A stretch of DNA of 45,000 nt from Neocallimastix lanati (nom. inval.). Its lineage: Eukaryota; Neocallimastigomycota; Neocallimastigomycetes; Neocallimastigales; Neocallimastigaceae. Below the pieces are notes generated by a model, which saw only the letters and a program-made list of their open reading frames with translations, was not told the origin of the DNA and did not search any database. The stretch's first letter is position 1; each line of letters opens with the position of its first letter. The position numbers were made by a program, and so were the translations under genes. Location of the stretch: contig JACVTC010000016.1 in the NCBI GenBank assembly GCA_016946835.1, positions 862,501-907,500 of the forward strand, in the 5' to 3' direction. Below are positions 24,467 through 37,967 of the stretch, one piece after another.

Positions 24467-27142
24467 TTAGAAAGAAAGTAAAAGATGATATCTTTTTAAT
24501 TTTTGTTCTTGAAATAAGACTAAAGTTTGTAATAAATAGGAAAAATAAATAGAACTAGTCTCGTAATCCATTTCGGTGAGGAAGAAACTATTTGAATCTA
24601 GTGCTTGTTTAAGACGATTGGTCCAACACCATAATGTTTTTTCATAATCAGAACTTATATCAATGATCCTTTCAACTTTTAAATTTTGATTTTTAAAATA
24701 GTTAAGGAGATCTTCCTTAAAGTTTAATTCACCTTCATCCCATTTTATTTCTTCATTCAAATGAAAGAAACCATTTTCTTTTAAAAATTGGGTATAATAT
24801 TGTATTGACCATGAACCAGGAAAATTTTTAATATTATGTATGTTACATTTTTTTTCTATGTTTCCTTTTATGGAATCTGTCATTGACCTTTGAATGACAG
24901 TGTACTCCAATAAAATAAGTATTTTTTCACCATAATTTTTATAAGTATAGCCTTTAAAGTTTTTACTTTTTACCATACGGTTTAATATTAATTTTAATGA
25001 ATTTTTATCCTTCTCGAATTGAAAATCAATCCAAAGTAATTTATTCATGTGAAGATTTCTTTTTAATATTCTATTAATTAAATCTTCCTTTGTCAAAATG
25101 AAAGGAATATTTGAATTCCATTGACTATTATTTATTATTTGTTGAATAGCATTCACTATATGTTAATACAATAATATAATTTTAAAATAATAAATATATA
25201 TATATATTTATTAATTTAAATTAAATTTTAATAACTTTGATTTAATTTTATTTTACAAAGATTAAAATTTATAAAAATATTCTTTTTATAAAATATTTTG
25301 AAAATTTATTAATTTTTGTTATTTGTTATATATACTTTAAAAAGTTAATTTTTAACATTCTAAACTAAGCTATTTCATTTAAAAAGAATTATATTTTAAA
25401 ATTATTTAACAAATATGTAATTTATATTTATTATTAAATAAAAAATAATTTTTTATTATAGTATTAATTAAATCTCCATTTTTTAATCATTGAATTTTTT
25501 AAACAATATATTATATATATATTATCTTTAAAGTTGATCTATTAATAAATATATTGAATAAGCTAGTATTAATATATTTATTACATATAATGAATATATT
25601 ATGTAATATATTTCCTTTTATTTAAAAAAAGTATAGTTAACTATAATTTTTTTTTGGGAGTTTAATTTATTTAAAACTTTAATAAATATAAATTTGTATA
25701 TTAAACTAACTTTTTTTATGAATTTTCTATCTAAATAAAAAATTTTTTTTTTATTATTTAGATATTTTATTATTTTTTTAATAGAATGAATTTAATAATT
25801 TATTAAGAATTAAATAAATTAATATATTTCAATTAACATTACCATTTATTTTTATATTAAATATTATATCTAATAATAGTTAAATCTACTTTTATTATAT
25901 TAATAAATTCATTTTATCCATTTTGTATAATTTATATTTAATAAAATTGTTTTATGAAAAATCATTTTCCTTTTTTTTTTTTTTTATTTAAATGTTAATT
26001 TACTACTTCTTTTATTTCTTTTATAATATGTACTTGATAATGTTAATTTATAGCAATAATTAATTTGAAATTCATATTTTATATGATATTTAATATTTAA
26101 ATATATTTTCTCTCATATTTTTTTTTTGTTTATTTTAATTGAAGTGAAAAATAATATTTGATTAAATAAGAAAATAAATAAATAATAAATAATAAATATA
26201 TAAATAAATAAAAAAAAAGTATATTACCTCTTTCCTGATAATATACACAAGAATACCATTTTAGATTTGGAATACGTTGACAAAAATATCTACCGTAACC
26301 ACACCATCCGAAATTAAAATCAGCAACAATGTCATTAGAAGTTAAATTAAATAATTGTTCTACTCTACGACATTGATTTATCTAGGAAGGGAAATATGAA
26401 TATTTAAGTTTCGATATATAAAAAGTTAAGAAAAATAGAAATAAAAGTCAATATAAGTCTAAATAATAAAAAAAAATTATAGAATTATTATTATTATTAG
26501 TTATTAATTTTCTATTTAATATTATTTAAATTTTTTTTTTATGGAATACTATTTTTTAATTTAAATTTTTTTTTTTATAAATTATTTTTTTTATTTTGTG
26601 TTAATGTTTTTTTCTTAAAAATTTCATATGACATAATTTTATTCTTGTTAATCAAATTATTTATTTATTGGATATAAATAATTTTTAATAACATTGACAT
26701 ATGAAAAAGGGAAATTTTTTTTGTACCTATTTTGTTTTTTCTTTTAATAAATTAATTGTAATGTATTTTTCTTAATATTTTTATAAATTAATTTAGATAA
26801 ATAAAATAAATATTTAAATGTTTATTTTTTTTATTTTTATTTGTATTAATATATTTATTTCAAATGATTATATCATATATATTCCATGGTGTTTTTTTTT
26901 TTTTTTATGCGTAATAATTCACATATTTTTTTTATTTGTGTATATCAAATATCAATAAATTTTTTCTTGTAAAAAAAAAAATAATATTAAATATGTTTTA
27001 TGTTTTATACTATTACTCTATTAATATAATTTTTTTTTATCAAAAATTAATTTTTTTAATATTTAATATTTAATAAATTAATATTATATTGTGTTTATTT
27101 TATTTTATAGAATATATTAAATAATAATAACAATTAAATAAA

Positions 27143-27182
<40 letters not shown>

Positions 27183-29689
27183 TACTTGCGCCATTAATAG
27201 TCCAGAAGAATTGAAACCATTATTAAATAATCCTGTAATATCATAAAAATGAATACCTAGTATAAATGTTGAAATTTCAGTATGATCAAACTGGTAATTT
27301 GATTTATTATCTATTAAGGGAATATACCATGAAATATTTAAATAATAAATTAAATATATTTAATCAATAGTTATGTATTTTTAAAAATAAATAAAGAATA
27401 TATATATATATAAATATTAACAATGTACATTTAATAAATAATATTTATAAAACTATAAATGTATTTAATTTCATGTATATTTTTTTTTATTTTATTTTAT
27501 TCGAAATATGGAAATTTATTTTAAAAGTGGAATTTCTTAAATTTCTAAAAGTAATAAACTTTGTGTTATACAATTTTATTAAATATATATTATTTTTTTT
27601 TTTTCTATCATTTGTTTTATATTTATATATATAAATATATTTTTTTTTTTACTTTAAATTTTTTATTAAATTGTTGTGAATATTGATTTAAATTTATATA
27701 TCTTATGAATGCTAAACATATTATATGATATTTACTAATACATTCTATTTAAAATAAATAATTAATATATATATAATAAATAAAACCTTTAATTAATAAT
27801 TGAAATAAAATTTCATATATTAACTAAATCTTTTTTTTTTTTTTAAACAAATTAAATATATATAATAGTATTATTTCAGTGAACTATATATTATAATATA
27901 TATTGTATATTTTCTAATTTTGATTAATATTTTATTGGCATTTACTATTAAGACATAAATTTATATAATTATATTTACGTATATATATATATATATTGTT
28001 TATTTTTTAGATTAAATAGATATTTTAATAGAATTCTATTTATTTTAGTTGTCTATCTATTTGTATTAATATTTTGTATAATTAAATTATTATGTATTAT
28101 TAAAAACATATTTATATTAATATATAAATATATATATATATTATTTTGAGGAAGGTTCTACATATATATGATATGAAATATGTGAAATTGTTAATTATTA
28201 AAATCGATATTATTATTTATATTATTTTTATATTAATATATATGTATATATATAATTTGATAATTAAATAATAAATATGTTATTGGTTGAATTTTTTTTT
28301 TTTATTTTAAAGTATTGTTTATTCTTGTTTATAATTTTATTAAAATAATTTCATTTTTAAATAATATTATTTAATGAAGAAAAAAAAATATATATATATT
28401 TTTTTATTCTTATGAATATCATAATATTTAAAAAACTATAATAATATTAATTATATATTTTTTCAGAAAGGGAGTGGTTACCATAAATATCTTTATTTTT
28501 GGTTGTATAAGCATTAATATTATTTAGGGATAGATTAAATCTATCATTCAGTACCAATTGTAAATTTGTATTTTCTATATTTATTTATTTATTTATTTTA
28601 ATAAAAATAATACAAAATTAAATTAGTTAATTATTCTGTGGATGGTGGTAGAGAAAAATTATATTTAATAAATTAAAAAGAAAAAAAAAAATTTTTTTTT
28701 TAATATTTTTGTGGAGAATATTAAAACATTTATTATTTAATTATTATTTAATTATTATTATCATTTTTTTTTCATTAATAAAATAAATTATAAATAATAA
28801 TCATAATTAACTAATAAATAACAAAATCTATTTATTTAAAAATTCTGTAAATAAAAAAAATGAGTTTACAAATACAAATAAATAAATTAATAAATATATA
28901 TATTAGATTTAATTTATTTTGATACGAATAATAAATAAAAACCTTATGAAAACTTTCCAAAAAAAAAAAAAAATTTTTTTTTTATATATAAATAAAGAAT
29001 AAAAAAAAATAATAAAACTTTGATAGATAATAAATTATTAATAAAATTTAATAATCTATATATTATTATTTTCTTCTTATATAAACTGTATATTAATAAT
29101 ATTATAGAATTAAATAAGATTTAATATATAAAATATAAAAAAAACTATATCTATTAAATAAATATAATATATTAATATTATATATTAAATAAAATTTTTT
29201 TTATTTACCTTTGGATATTAAATAATTATTTGATATAGAATGATGATGGTGATGTAATAAATAATAGATACAAATTAAAGATATTATGGAAACAATAATG
29301 GTAATGGTAATTATTTTATTTTGATAGGTTAATTTTGTTAGGGAATGAAAACCATCATTTTTTAAATCTTTTAATTTATTTAGGGTTAAGGTTTGAGAGA
29401 ATAGTGATAAATCCAATGATTTTATTTCAGTATAAAAATGAATTATGGAAAGAACATAGGATATAGAGGTATTAATTTTTGAATATTGAAAACGGAGATA
29501 TAACTTTAAGTTGAAAAAAAAATTTTGTAATGGGTTGATAAAAAATAATTTAATGAGAAGATATAGTTGTTTTAGAGTATCGATTTTTCCATATTTTAAT
29601 TTTTGTAATTTTTCTTGAAGAAAATAAAAAACTAATGGATATTCATCTTTAAAATCATTTAAATTATTTAGGAAACTAGATTGTTCCAT
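24467..29689 (-). CDS. Putative SAM-dependent methyltransferase, cyclopropane-synthase/C9-methyltransferase-like (five exons)
   Basis: Exons on the minus strand: 29689-29209, 28574-28482, 27310-27186, 26381-26228, 25155-24467. Phases agree through all four GT-AG introns, giving 513 residues. The first ~230 residues are not recognised; they include a probable membrane helix at about 124-145 followed by five His. From about residue 234, INQCRRVEQLF precedes DIVADFNFGWCGYGRYF, which resembles motif I (D-x-G-x-G-W-G) of cyclopropane fatty-acid synthase-like enzymes. The next block WYSCVYYQERVNAIQ resembles their GVT-S-x-E-Q segment. The end SSDYEKTLWCWTNRL followed by FSYLLQTLVLFQEQ resembles the family's HY-x-x-TL-x-x-W and final helix. 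The motif-I glycines are only partly kept (D254-F-N-F-G-W-C-G), so it may be inactive or divergent. The gene looks real (intact, spliced) but the function is uncertain. Confidence 0.5.
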
Positions 29690-29751
29690 TTTTTATTTAT
29701 TTATTTATAATTAATATTACGATTAAATTTATAATATATTTGTTGCTTTAA

Positions 29752-29846
29752 TTATATAAGGTGTAAGTATTTAATAAATATACAAATGAAAAAAAAATTT
29801 TTTTTATTATAGTTTGTTTTGTTTATTATTAAACTAATCAAATAAA

Positions 29847-29902
<56 letters not shown>

Positions 29903-30655
29903 AAAATAAAACCATGAATAATTATATTTTTATATTTATAAAAAAATTTTTTTTTTTTTGAAAAGTCATAAAATTTAATTTTTTTTTTTATGTTTAAAGG
30001 CATAAAATTTTATGATTTATTTAACTTTATATTATTCAAGTTTAAAATTTTAAATGAAAACGTGAAAATTAAAGGAATATTTATGAAAATTTAATTTTTT
30101 TTATTATTTTATGAAATTCTTTAATTTTTTTATAAAATTTTTTTTAATTATTTTATTAATTTTTTATTAAATTTTTTTATTTTTTTATGAAATTTTTTAC
30201 TTTTTTGTGAAATTTTTTACTTTTTTATGAAATTTTTTACTTTTTTATGAATTTTTTTTTTTTTTTTTTAAATGTTAATTTTTTATAAAGCAAATTTGAA
30301 AATTAATTATCAAGTAAATAAATAATGGAATAATAAATAATAAATAATAAATAAATAATATTTAAACAAATAAAAGAATAAATAGTTGTATAATAAATAA
30401 ATAAATAAATAAATAATTGATTAATTGAATAAATAATTGAATAATAAATAAATAAATAATTGAATAAATAATTAAATAATAAATAAATTAATAAATAAAT
30501 AAATAAATAAATAAATTAATAAATAAATTATAATCAAGCTTAGAAATAAATTTACTGTATTATTTTTTTAATTTTTTTAATTTTTTTTTTTTTTTTTTTT
30601 TTTTTTTTGATTTTAAAAAGTTCATATATGATATTTCTTAAACCTTAAAACCTTT
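29752..30655. other. Spacer between the methyltransferase-like gene and the copia remnant
   Basis: A/T-rich with an A-run at about 29872-29900. A 20-bp tandem unit ATGAAATTTTTTACTTTTTT is present in about 3.5 copies at 30186-30252. A TAAA/TAAATAA microsatellite lies at about 30318-30530 and T-runs at 30581-30608. No gene was recognised. Confidence 0.65.
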
Positions 30656-30663
30656 TTTTTTTT

Positions 30664-30832
30664 GGTACATTCAACGGTAACAATGCATTCTGTTTTAGCT
30701 GTTGAAGTGGCAACTACTGTTTTCATTCTTAAACTGCTGGCAAATTGGATCATTGTTTATTGAGACTATATATCCTGAGGTAGATTTTCTATTTGTAGGA
30801 TCTTTCGCAAAGTCCAAGTCCATGTAAACTAT
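30664..30832 (-). pseudogene. Copia RNase H remnant
   Basis: Reads VYMDLDFAKDPTNRKSTSGY and IVSIN from about 30828, equivalent to Y-x-D-A-D-W/F-A-x-D-x-x-x-R-K-S-T-S-G-Y. After one frameshift it continues SSLRMKTVVATSTAETEC, equivalent to K-Q-x-x-V-A-x-S-T-A-E-A-E. It is the most 3' recognisable domain of the element. Confidence 0.88.
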
Positions 30833-31219
30833 TATTTTTTCCCTCTACCTTTTTATATTTAATCTTGCAAAAATTTTTTTTTTTCCAGTCACTTGTGGAT
30901 AGATTTTATGAGTTTCTTGCAATTCTTTCTACAAACATAGGTAATTATGAAATGTCTGGGTGTGTGTGAATCAAGCAAAATAAATTAAAGATCCCACTCG
31001 GCGTTCTTGAAAGTGGTAACATCAAATGGTTTTATTTATTTTATTTTACTTTATTTTATTTTTTTTTTATTTTTATTAATTTATCTTCATTGGTACACAT
31101 AAAAATTTCATTAACTAATAAAGTTTGAGAAATAGAAGAATTTTTTTTTTTTTTTTTTCTTTTTAATAATGATACATAAAATATACATCGCTTGACTACA
31201 TTTTGATATTTTTTTTTTT

Positions 31220-31266
<47 letters not shown>

Positions 31267-31269
31267 TTT

Positions 31270-31488
31270 GTTATACATTTAAAAAAAATTTTATTCCTGT
31301 AATTAAAAGATCATCTACATATATCCCCATTATACATACCACTTTTCCTCCTCTCCGTTTTCGTGAAAATTCAAAGGTTCAGAGAGGAGTCCGATGAAAT
31401 GGTTATTTTTAAGGTGATTAGTGAAATGTAGATGCTATTAGCGGCCTGATTATTTCAAGTCCCTAACCATAAATTTAACCAAATTTCC

Positions 31489-31530
<42 letters not shown>

Positions 31531-31596
31531 CATTTTTTAATAGAATAAACCCATTTAACGGAAGTAGGTTTTAGCACCATGAGGAAGATGTTTTAA

Positions 31597-31600
<4 letters not shown>
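31270..31600 (-). pseudogene. Copia reverse transcriptase remnant
   Basis: LPHGAKPTSVKWVYSIKK at about 31590-31537 is the start of the copia RT domain. KFMVRDLK (near 31482) corresponds to KARLVARGFKQ. IMGIYVDDLLITG at about 31334-31296 holds the catalytic YVDD. The distance between these motifs is much shorter than in intact elements, so the middle of RT is deleted. A T38 run (about 31491-31528) sits inside. Confidence 0.85.
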
Positions 31601-31632
<32 letters not shown>

Positions 31633-32063
31633 CATAACTTCATTATCGTAAAAGTTTTATGATTTTCCGAATTAATGGCAGTAATTCAGTAAATACTATA
31701 TTTAAAAGAAATAGCTTGTTTATAAGAAATTGGGAAAAAAAATCAATTAACAGTTTTTATTGTTACTATTCGATAATTTACAAGGAAAATTTGTAAATTG
31801 TCTACTTTATGCTTTTTTTTTTTTTCCCAACATTTTCAAGTAAATATTTTGATTTTTTAGTGTTTTTCATTTGAATTTTGAATGTTTTCCTCTTATTTTG
31901 ATGTACTCATTTTTTTTTTTTTTGAATATTATCATCAATTGACATATGATAATTATTGATTGTGGAATTAGATATATCATCTACTGAATTTGAGCATGAT
32001 CTTGATGGAAAATCATTTTGATTATAAGTATTTGATTGTATATTATTAGGTTCTTCAAAATTA

Positions 32064-32094
<31 letters not shown>

Positions 32095-32467
32095 GAAGTG
32101 CTAATATAATTTTTTTCATTAGAAGGAATATACTCAGTATAAATGACATCATTGTGATTTACTCTTTCATTCATTTCTTTTTATTATTAAGAGTATAATA
32201 TTCAATTATATAATCGTCATTATTTAAAATGTTGTAATAATTGCCAGTATTATTAAATTTTTTCTTATTTTCTTTTAATACAGATGGAGAGATTACAGAT
32301 TACTCTTTAAATATAACTTTATTGACCAAATAGATATTGTTAGGTTGGCTGTATTCATAATTATTTAATAAATGAGATTCAATATTGAACCCCCTCCTCC
32401 TCCTCAAAAAAAAAAAAAAAAACAAAAAAAAAAAAACAACCTTGATTCCTTTACTGTTAACCTTGGC

Positions 32468-32500
<33 letters not shown>

Positions 32501-32537
32501 AGAATAATCTTTGTAATAAACTACACAATCAAAAAAA

Positions 32538-32586
<49 letters not shown>

Positions 32587-32789
32587 ATTATAAAGTGTAA
32601 ACCGTTTTATTGTAAAAAGATTTCGTTAGAAATTTTTGCTATCTATTCTATGGTGATGAGTGATATTAAATAATTTCATATGTTTATGTGATTCATGGCG
32701 TATAAAGAATTTTATAGTGATTCTTGGAGCTTTCTTTTTATTTTATTTTATTTTATTTTATTTTTTATAAAGAAAATCCTACTTTTCCT

Positions 32790-33332
32790 ATTAAATTACT
32801 AAATTCATCTATGAATATGAGAATGCCTTTCTTACCAGTCCATGGAGTAATACGGATGGATCCCATCACGTTAGAATGATTAAATTTTTTAAGATTTGGA
32901 TAGCTTTAGGTGTTTCATCTCTGTGTGGATTTTTTTTTTTTTTTTTCAACTTTTTGCAATCTTACAATCAATGCCATTGATTGGTTTAACATTATGTGTT
33001 CTTAAGTATTTGTTAAGATTATCATTATAGAAATGTCCGAGTCTTCTATGCCACAAAAGTCTAGATTGTTCATGGATACCGATTTCCTCTTTTTCTTCAT
33101 TGACTCTACATATATTTAGAGACTTGATAATTTTTTTTTTTAAATTAAAGGAATTTTTGATTATGTTGCTATCATCTGATTTGAAAGTACCTAAACTCAT
33201 TTTCATTTTTTTTATTATAATAAAAAAAATATATATATATAATATAATTTTAATTAAAGGACATGACCTATTAATATGTGCTATGTAACTACCGTAACCT
33301 TCAAATTCACAGAGGGAGAGAGTTGTTAGCAC
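32790..33332 (-). pseudogene. Copia GAG-pre-integrase and integrase start
   Basis: LLWHRRLGHFYNDNLNKYL at about 33062-33006 is the conserved gag_pre-integrase H-x-R-L-G-H zinc-binding segment. Further on, MGSIRITPWTGKKGILIFID (about 32868-32810) matches the integrase core with the first catalytic-type D-containing FIDEF. The two pieces are separated by a T-run at 32931-32946 and frame changes. Confidence 0.85.
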
Positions 33333-33360
33333 ATCTCAAGACTACTTTTTTTTTTTTTTT

Positions 33361-33440
33361 CTCTTGATAGTTTGTCCAAATGGTCTTGTTGTTGGTTAAA
33401 TGTTTAGATGGACCAGTATCAAAAAAAAAAAAAAATACAT
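33361..33440 (-). pseudogene. Copia aspartic protease remnant
   Basis: Minus-strand 33420-33361 reads DTGPSKHLTNNK, the copia protease active-site triad D-T-G with the A-S-x-H-like context. An A14/T14 homopolymer (33421-33434) abuts the catalytic Asp codon directly. The N-terminal part is not continuous. Confidence 0.75.
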
Positions 33441-33834
33441 ATCTTTTGGTCTTCTTATTGATTGGGAATAAAAAAAAAGGTTTATTATGTATGTTCTGAT
33501 CATTATTTAAAAATTTTCTAATTTTTCTGTTTTTGTTGGAGTATCTTTGGGAAGGCTAAAATAGTTCATTTTATTTTGATATATGGTTTCTAAGTTGTCA
33601 AGGAAGACTCTAGATTCTGACGATTGTTCATTAAATTGAATATTACTCATAGACTTGTTCTTATTTTTCTTTTGACTTCCTTTTGTTGGAGCTCCTTCTT
33701 TTTGATTTAGGCTTATCCTGTCATTTTTAATGTTATTATTTTAAATTTTTATTTTTACTTGTGTTGTTATCCTTGTTATCCTTGTTCTTTTTTTTTTTTT
33801 TTTTTTTTTTTTCTAAGACCATTATAGTATAGAT

Positions 33835-34126
33835 GTACATATCAGTTGAGTGTCCAAAAATGTTGCAAATATTGCAAAATTTCTATTTTTCAAAACATAC
33901 AATTTCTTCATTGTTGGGATTAGACTTGAGAATATCATCTGAAATCCATAAATTCTTCATTATTATTATGATGATTTTTAGTGGCTCCATTATCAGAGTT
34001 GAAAGTGTATATCCTGAAATTTACAATATATCGAATTTTCCTCAAGTAGTTTTCCAGATCTTGATTTTCTTCATGTATCGCTACAATTTGGAGGAAAAGA
34101 AGAAAAGCTAAATTTATAAAATTCTG

Positions 34127-34170
<44 letters not shown>

Positions 34171-34690
34171 CCAATTCATCCATGTTTACCTTCAGATAAT
34201 TCAAATTGTCAGGGAAAATTTCAAGTAATTCAGTGACAATTTCTTTACAATCATATATACTTTTTTTTTTCTTTTTTTTTTAGTAAATATTGGTTGTCGT
34301 CAGACCTTCTTCTTCTGTACAAGATTTTAATTTTTTTTTCCATGACGGCGAAGCCAGTTATTAAATCATTTATTTTTTTTTCCGATTACTTTATGTGAAA
34401 TATTAGTACTAATGATTGTTTCAACCGTGGCATTTTTCTTTTTAATTTCTAGATATTATCTTTTAAGGTTTCTAACAGTATTAGAATCTGGATTTTCCGT
34501 TCTCCTAAATTTCAACAATTTGTCGTTTCAAGAGTGCCAATAACATTGGTTCTGGCGTTATCTAAAACTTCTTTAGATTCAAGAATGTTTATCAATGACA
34601 AAATATCATTCCTTATAATTATTTTTGTTGGGGCTATCCTTAGGTAACAAGATAGCGTTTTGTTTCATTGTTTGTAATTTATGACTCTTA
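33835..34690 (-). pseudogene. Copia gag remnant with degraded zinc knuckle
   Basis: At 33876-33835 the minus strand reads C-N-I-C-N-I-F-G-H-S-T-D-M-Y. This is the CCHC knuckle (C-x2-C-x4-H-x4-C) with the last Cys replaced by Tyr. Upstream, gag-like helical text such as NDILSLINILESKEVLDNAR (near 34600-34550) and QDLENYLRKIRYIVNF (near 34065-34010) is visible in different frames. A T-run of about 42 at 34129-34170 interrupts it. Confidence 0.7.
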
Positions 34691-35339
34691 ATCAAAAAGC
34701 AAAAAAAAAAAAAAAAATTTTTTATAATAATTAACATTTATTTAATCCAGTATTTAATATTGAATTATTTATAATTCAATATTATTGATTTATACTATTT
34801 TTATTTACTGGAATAGAAATTTTAAAATTAAAATATGAATTTGATTTTTGGATTTGAATAATATATATTCAATAAAATGATAATTACGAGGTTTTACAAA
34901 ATAGGAAATTTATATTCATATTTATAGTAAATGCGACTTTATAATAAAATAAAGAAAAATTAATATAACGAGAAATTTAAACGTCGTTACATTAAATTAA
35001 AATATAACGAGAGTTATAAAATAATGAAGAGATTTCATTTAATTTTTATTAAATATATTTTAAATTATTTTCTTTATATAATTAATTGACTTCAACACTA
35101 TATATGTATATTTAAATATAAATGATAATAATGACTATCTATGTTATGTAGTTCTTTTTAATATTTATATTTAAGTATATTTATTTTTTTTTTTTTTATC
35201 TATGTAATAACTAAAATGATTTTATTTTTCATCAAGTTTATAGAAATATTATTCTTTCGATAATAGTACAGAATATACTATTTCTGTTTTATTAAATAAA
35301 ACTAATATAACTAATACTTAATATTAAATATTGGTATTT

Positions 35340-35509
<170 letters not shown>

Positions 35510-35901
35510 ATTACCATCTTACCATGAAATAAAAAAAAAAAAAGAAAATATATTTTCATATTCTTTTCACACATAAATCTTTATATATAATAAATACTTA
35601 TGTAGTTTTTTTTTTTTTTTTTTCATTAAGAAAAAAAAAAAAACTACCTAAGTATTAACATCAAAAATATTTTATCTCTTTTTAACTAATACTATTACAA
35701 ACAACTAACTTCAAATTTTATCTTTTTCTTTATTTTTAAAATAGTTTAAATATTTAAATATTTAATTGAGTTTTTTTTTTTTTTTTTTTTTTTTGTAATA
35801 GTTATTACTATGATAAAATAATAATTGAGTTTATAAATGAATTAAAAAAAAGAAAAAATAAAAATTCAATTAAATTTTAAACAAATTGTGAAACAACAAA
35901 C

Positions 35902-35932
<31 letters not shown>

Positions 35933-37147
35933 AAAAATAAAAATAATTCATTATAAAATAATGGAAAATAAACAAATAAAAATTTTTTAGAATAAAAAAA
36001 AGGTTTATTACTTATTATCATAATTTTTTTTTTTAGTTAAAAAGTGGTCATAATAACATATTTAGATATTAAAATAATAAATAATACAATACAACTACAG
36101 CTATTCATATGCATTATTTATTATATGCATTTATTATGCTTTAATTATGTAATAACACCTTCATGTTAGTTATGCAAAAATATATGTATAGTTCATAAAA
36201 AATAATATTCTTTAACTCTTAAAATATAATATAATTTTTATTAAGGAGTAATATTCAATAGGTTTAGTTTATAAAGCTTAGTAGATTAAGAATTTATTAA
36301 AATATATTGGTTTCAATATTTCGAAATTACAATTAATGAATTTCAAGTCTTAACAATATAATTAAAGAATAATGTAAACTTGTTAAAATATTAAGTTATT
36401 TAAAAATGTTTTGGATTTTTCATTATTTTATTTTATTTTTTAATAATTCAATGATAGTTAATAATTAAACATTATAAAATAATTTATATATTATTTTTTA
36501 TTTTTTATGCTGTTAAAAGCTTTTATATATAATATTTATTATTTATTTATTATTATTTTTTTTTTTTTAAAATTAATGAAACTTTTATGATAATTAAAAT
36601 AAATATATCAAATATTAATAATACATGTATATAAATATTCTTAAATATTATTTATTAATATATATATATTTATTATAGAAGAAAAAAATTATTAAAAAAT
36701 AGTTTGTTGTTGAAAGTAATAATTTTTTTTTATATGATAATGTACCTTTGTTAATATTTTTGTATATATATATATATAAACTACAATTAAAGGTGTCAAT
36801 AATTTATATATCATTAATTAATTATATAATTATAGAATTTATATAAAAAATATTATATATATATAATTAAAACTTTTTTTTAATAGATATCAATATATAT
36901 ATTAATCATAAATCATAAAAAAGTAATAGGAAAAATTTATGAAATAAAGAAATATCTTTATATCTCTATATTTCCATGTATCAAAGTTTAAGTTGCATAA
37001 TTTTATGCAATAAAGTTATCCAACTCAATATACTCAACTAAACACTAAACTATTAATTTAAATAATAATATATATATTTAATTATGGAATCTATTACATT
37101 AATCAATTTTACAATAAATAATTAAATAAATTAAATAAATAAATATT

Positions 37148-37178
<31 letters not shown>

Positions 37179-37671
37179 TGAATTATATTTTAAGTTATTA
37201 ACTTGAACATCTTCTAATACAGGAAGTATTACCAATTTCTTTGTTTAGTAAAACTTTAAGGTAAATCATTATTTAAATAAATAATAACCAAATGAAATAG
37301 GTAATTCCTATTTCTATCAAAAATAAATCAAACAAATGAATCAACCAACCAACCAACAAAAAATAAATATATATTTTTAAATTCTATTATATTAAATTTT
37401 TATTTTATTTCTAATAAATTAAGAACAACAATAAAATATAATTTTTTTTAATTCAATATAAGAAGAAAAAAAAGACAAAAATAAAAAAAGTTACAGATAA
37501 AGTAATAATAAAAATCGAAAAAATTTATAAAATAAAAATAAAAAAAAATAAGATTTAAATATTAGTCATTATTTATATAAACCATAAAAAAAAAAAAAAC
37601 ATATAAAATATCTATATTTATATATTTAAATATAAAAAAATATATAAAAATATAAAATATATATAAAAAAA

Positions 37672-37703
<32 letters not shown>

Positions 37704-37714
37704 TTTTAATTCGT

Positions 37715-37749
<35 letters not shown>

Positions 37750-37967
37750 TATTATTATTTATTAAATACTAATTAAAAAAAAAAATAATAAATAAAAAAT
37801 AAAAAGATAAATTAAAAAGTGCCTTTTAGATGTGCTTCAGATGGCTGTTCCATGTTTATTTTATTTTTTTATTTTTTAGTAATTAATTTATTCATTTTAA
37901 TTTATTTTTTTTTTCCTTTTTTTTTTTTATTAAACTATTAATTTTAATAATATTCAAATAGTATATG

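Larger units (their letters stand above)
30660..34690 (-). mobile_element. Decayed Ty1/copia LTR retrotransposon internal region
   Basis: Minus-strand translation yields copia-type motifs in the expected order gag, protease, integrase, reverse transcriptase, RNase H (PR-IN-RT-RH is diagnostic of Ty1/copia rather than gypsy). Frames are broken many times by stops, frameshifts and A/T homopolymers, so the element is dead. No convincing long terminal repeats were seen at either end. Several antisense frames (33100-33288, 33833-34111, 31203-31397, 32372-32584) are shadows of this element or of homopolymers. Confidence 0.9.

Noticed and set aside
29238-29256. Five-His run resembling an engineered tag
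   Set aside because: It is encoded by mixed CAT/CAC codons inside a spliced native exon; natural low-complexity sequence.
33833-34111. 92-codon plus-strand frame
   Set aside because: Antisense of the copia gag remnant containing the zinc knuckle.
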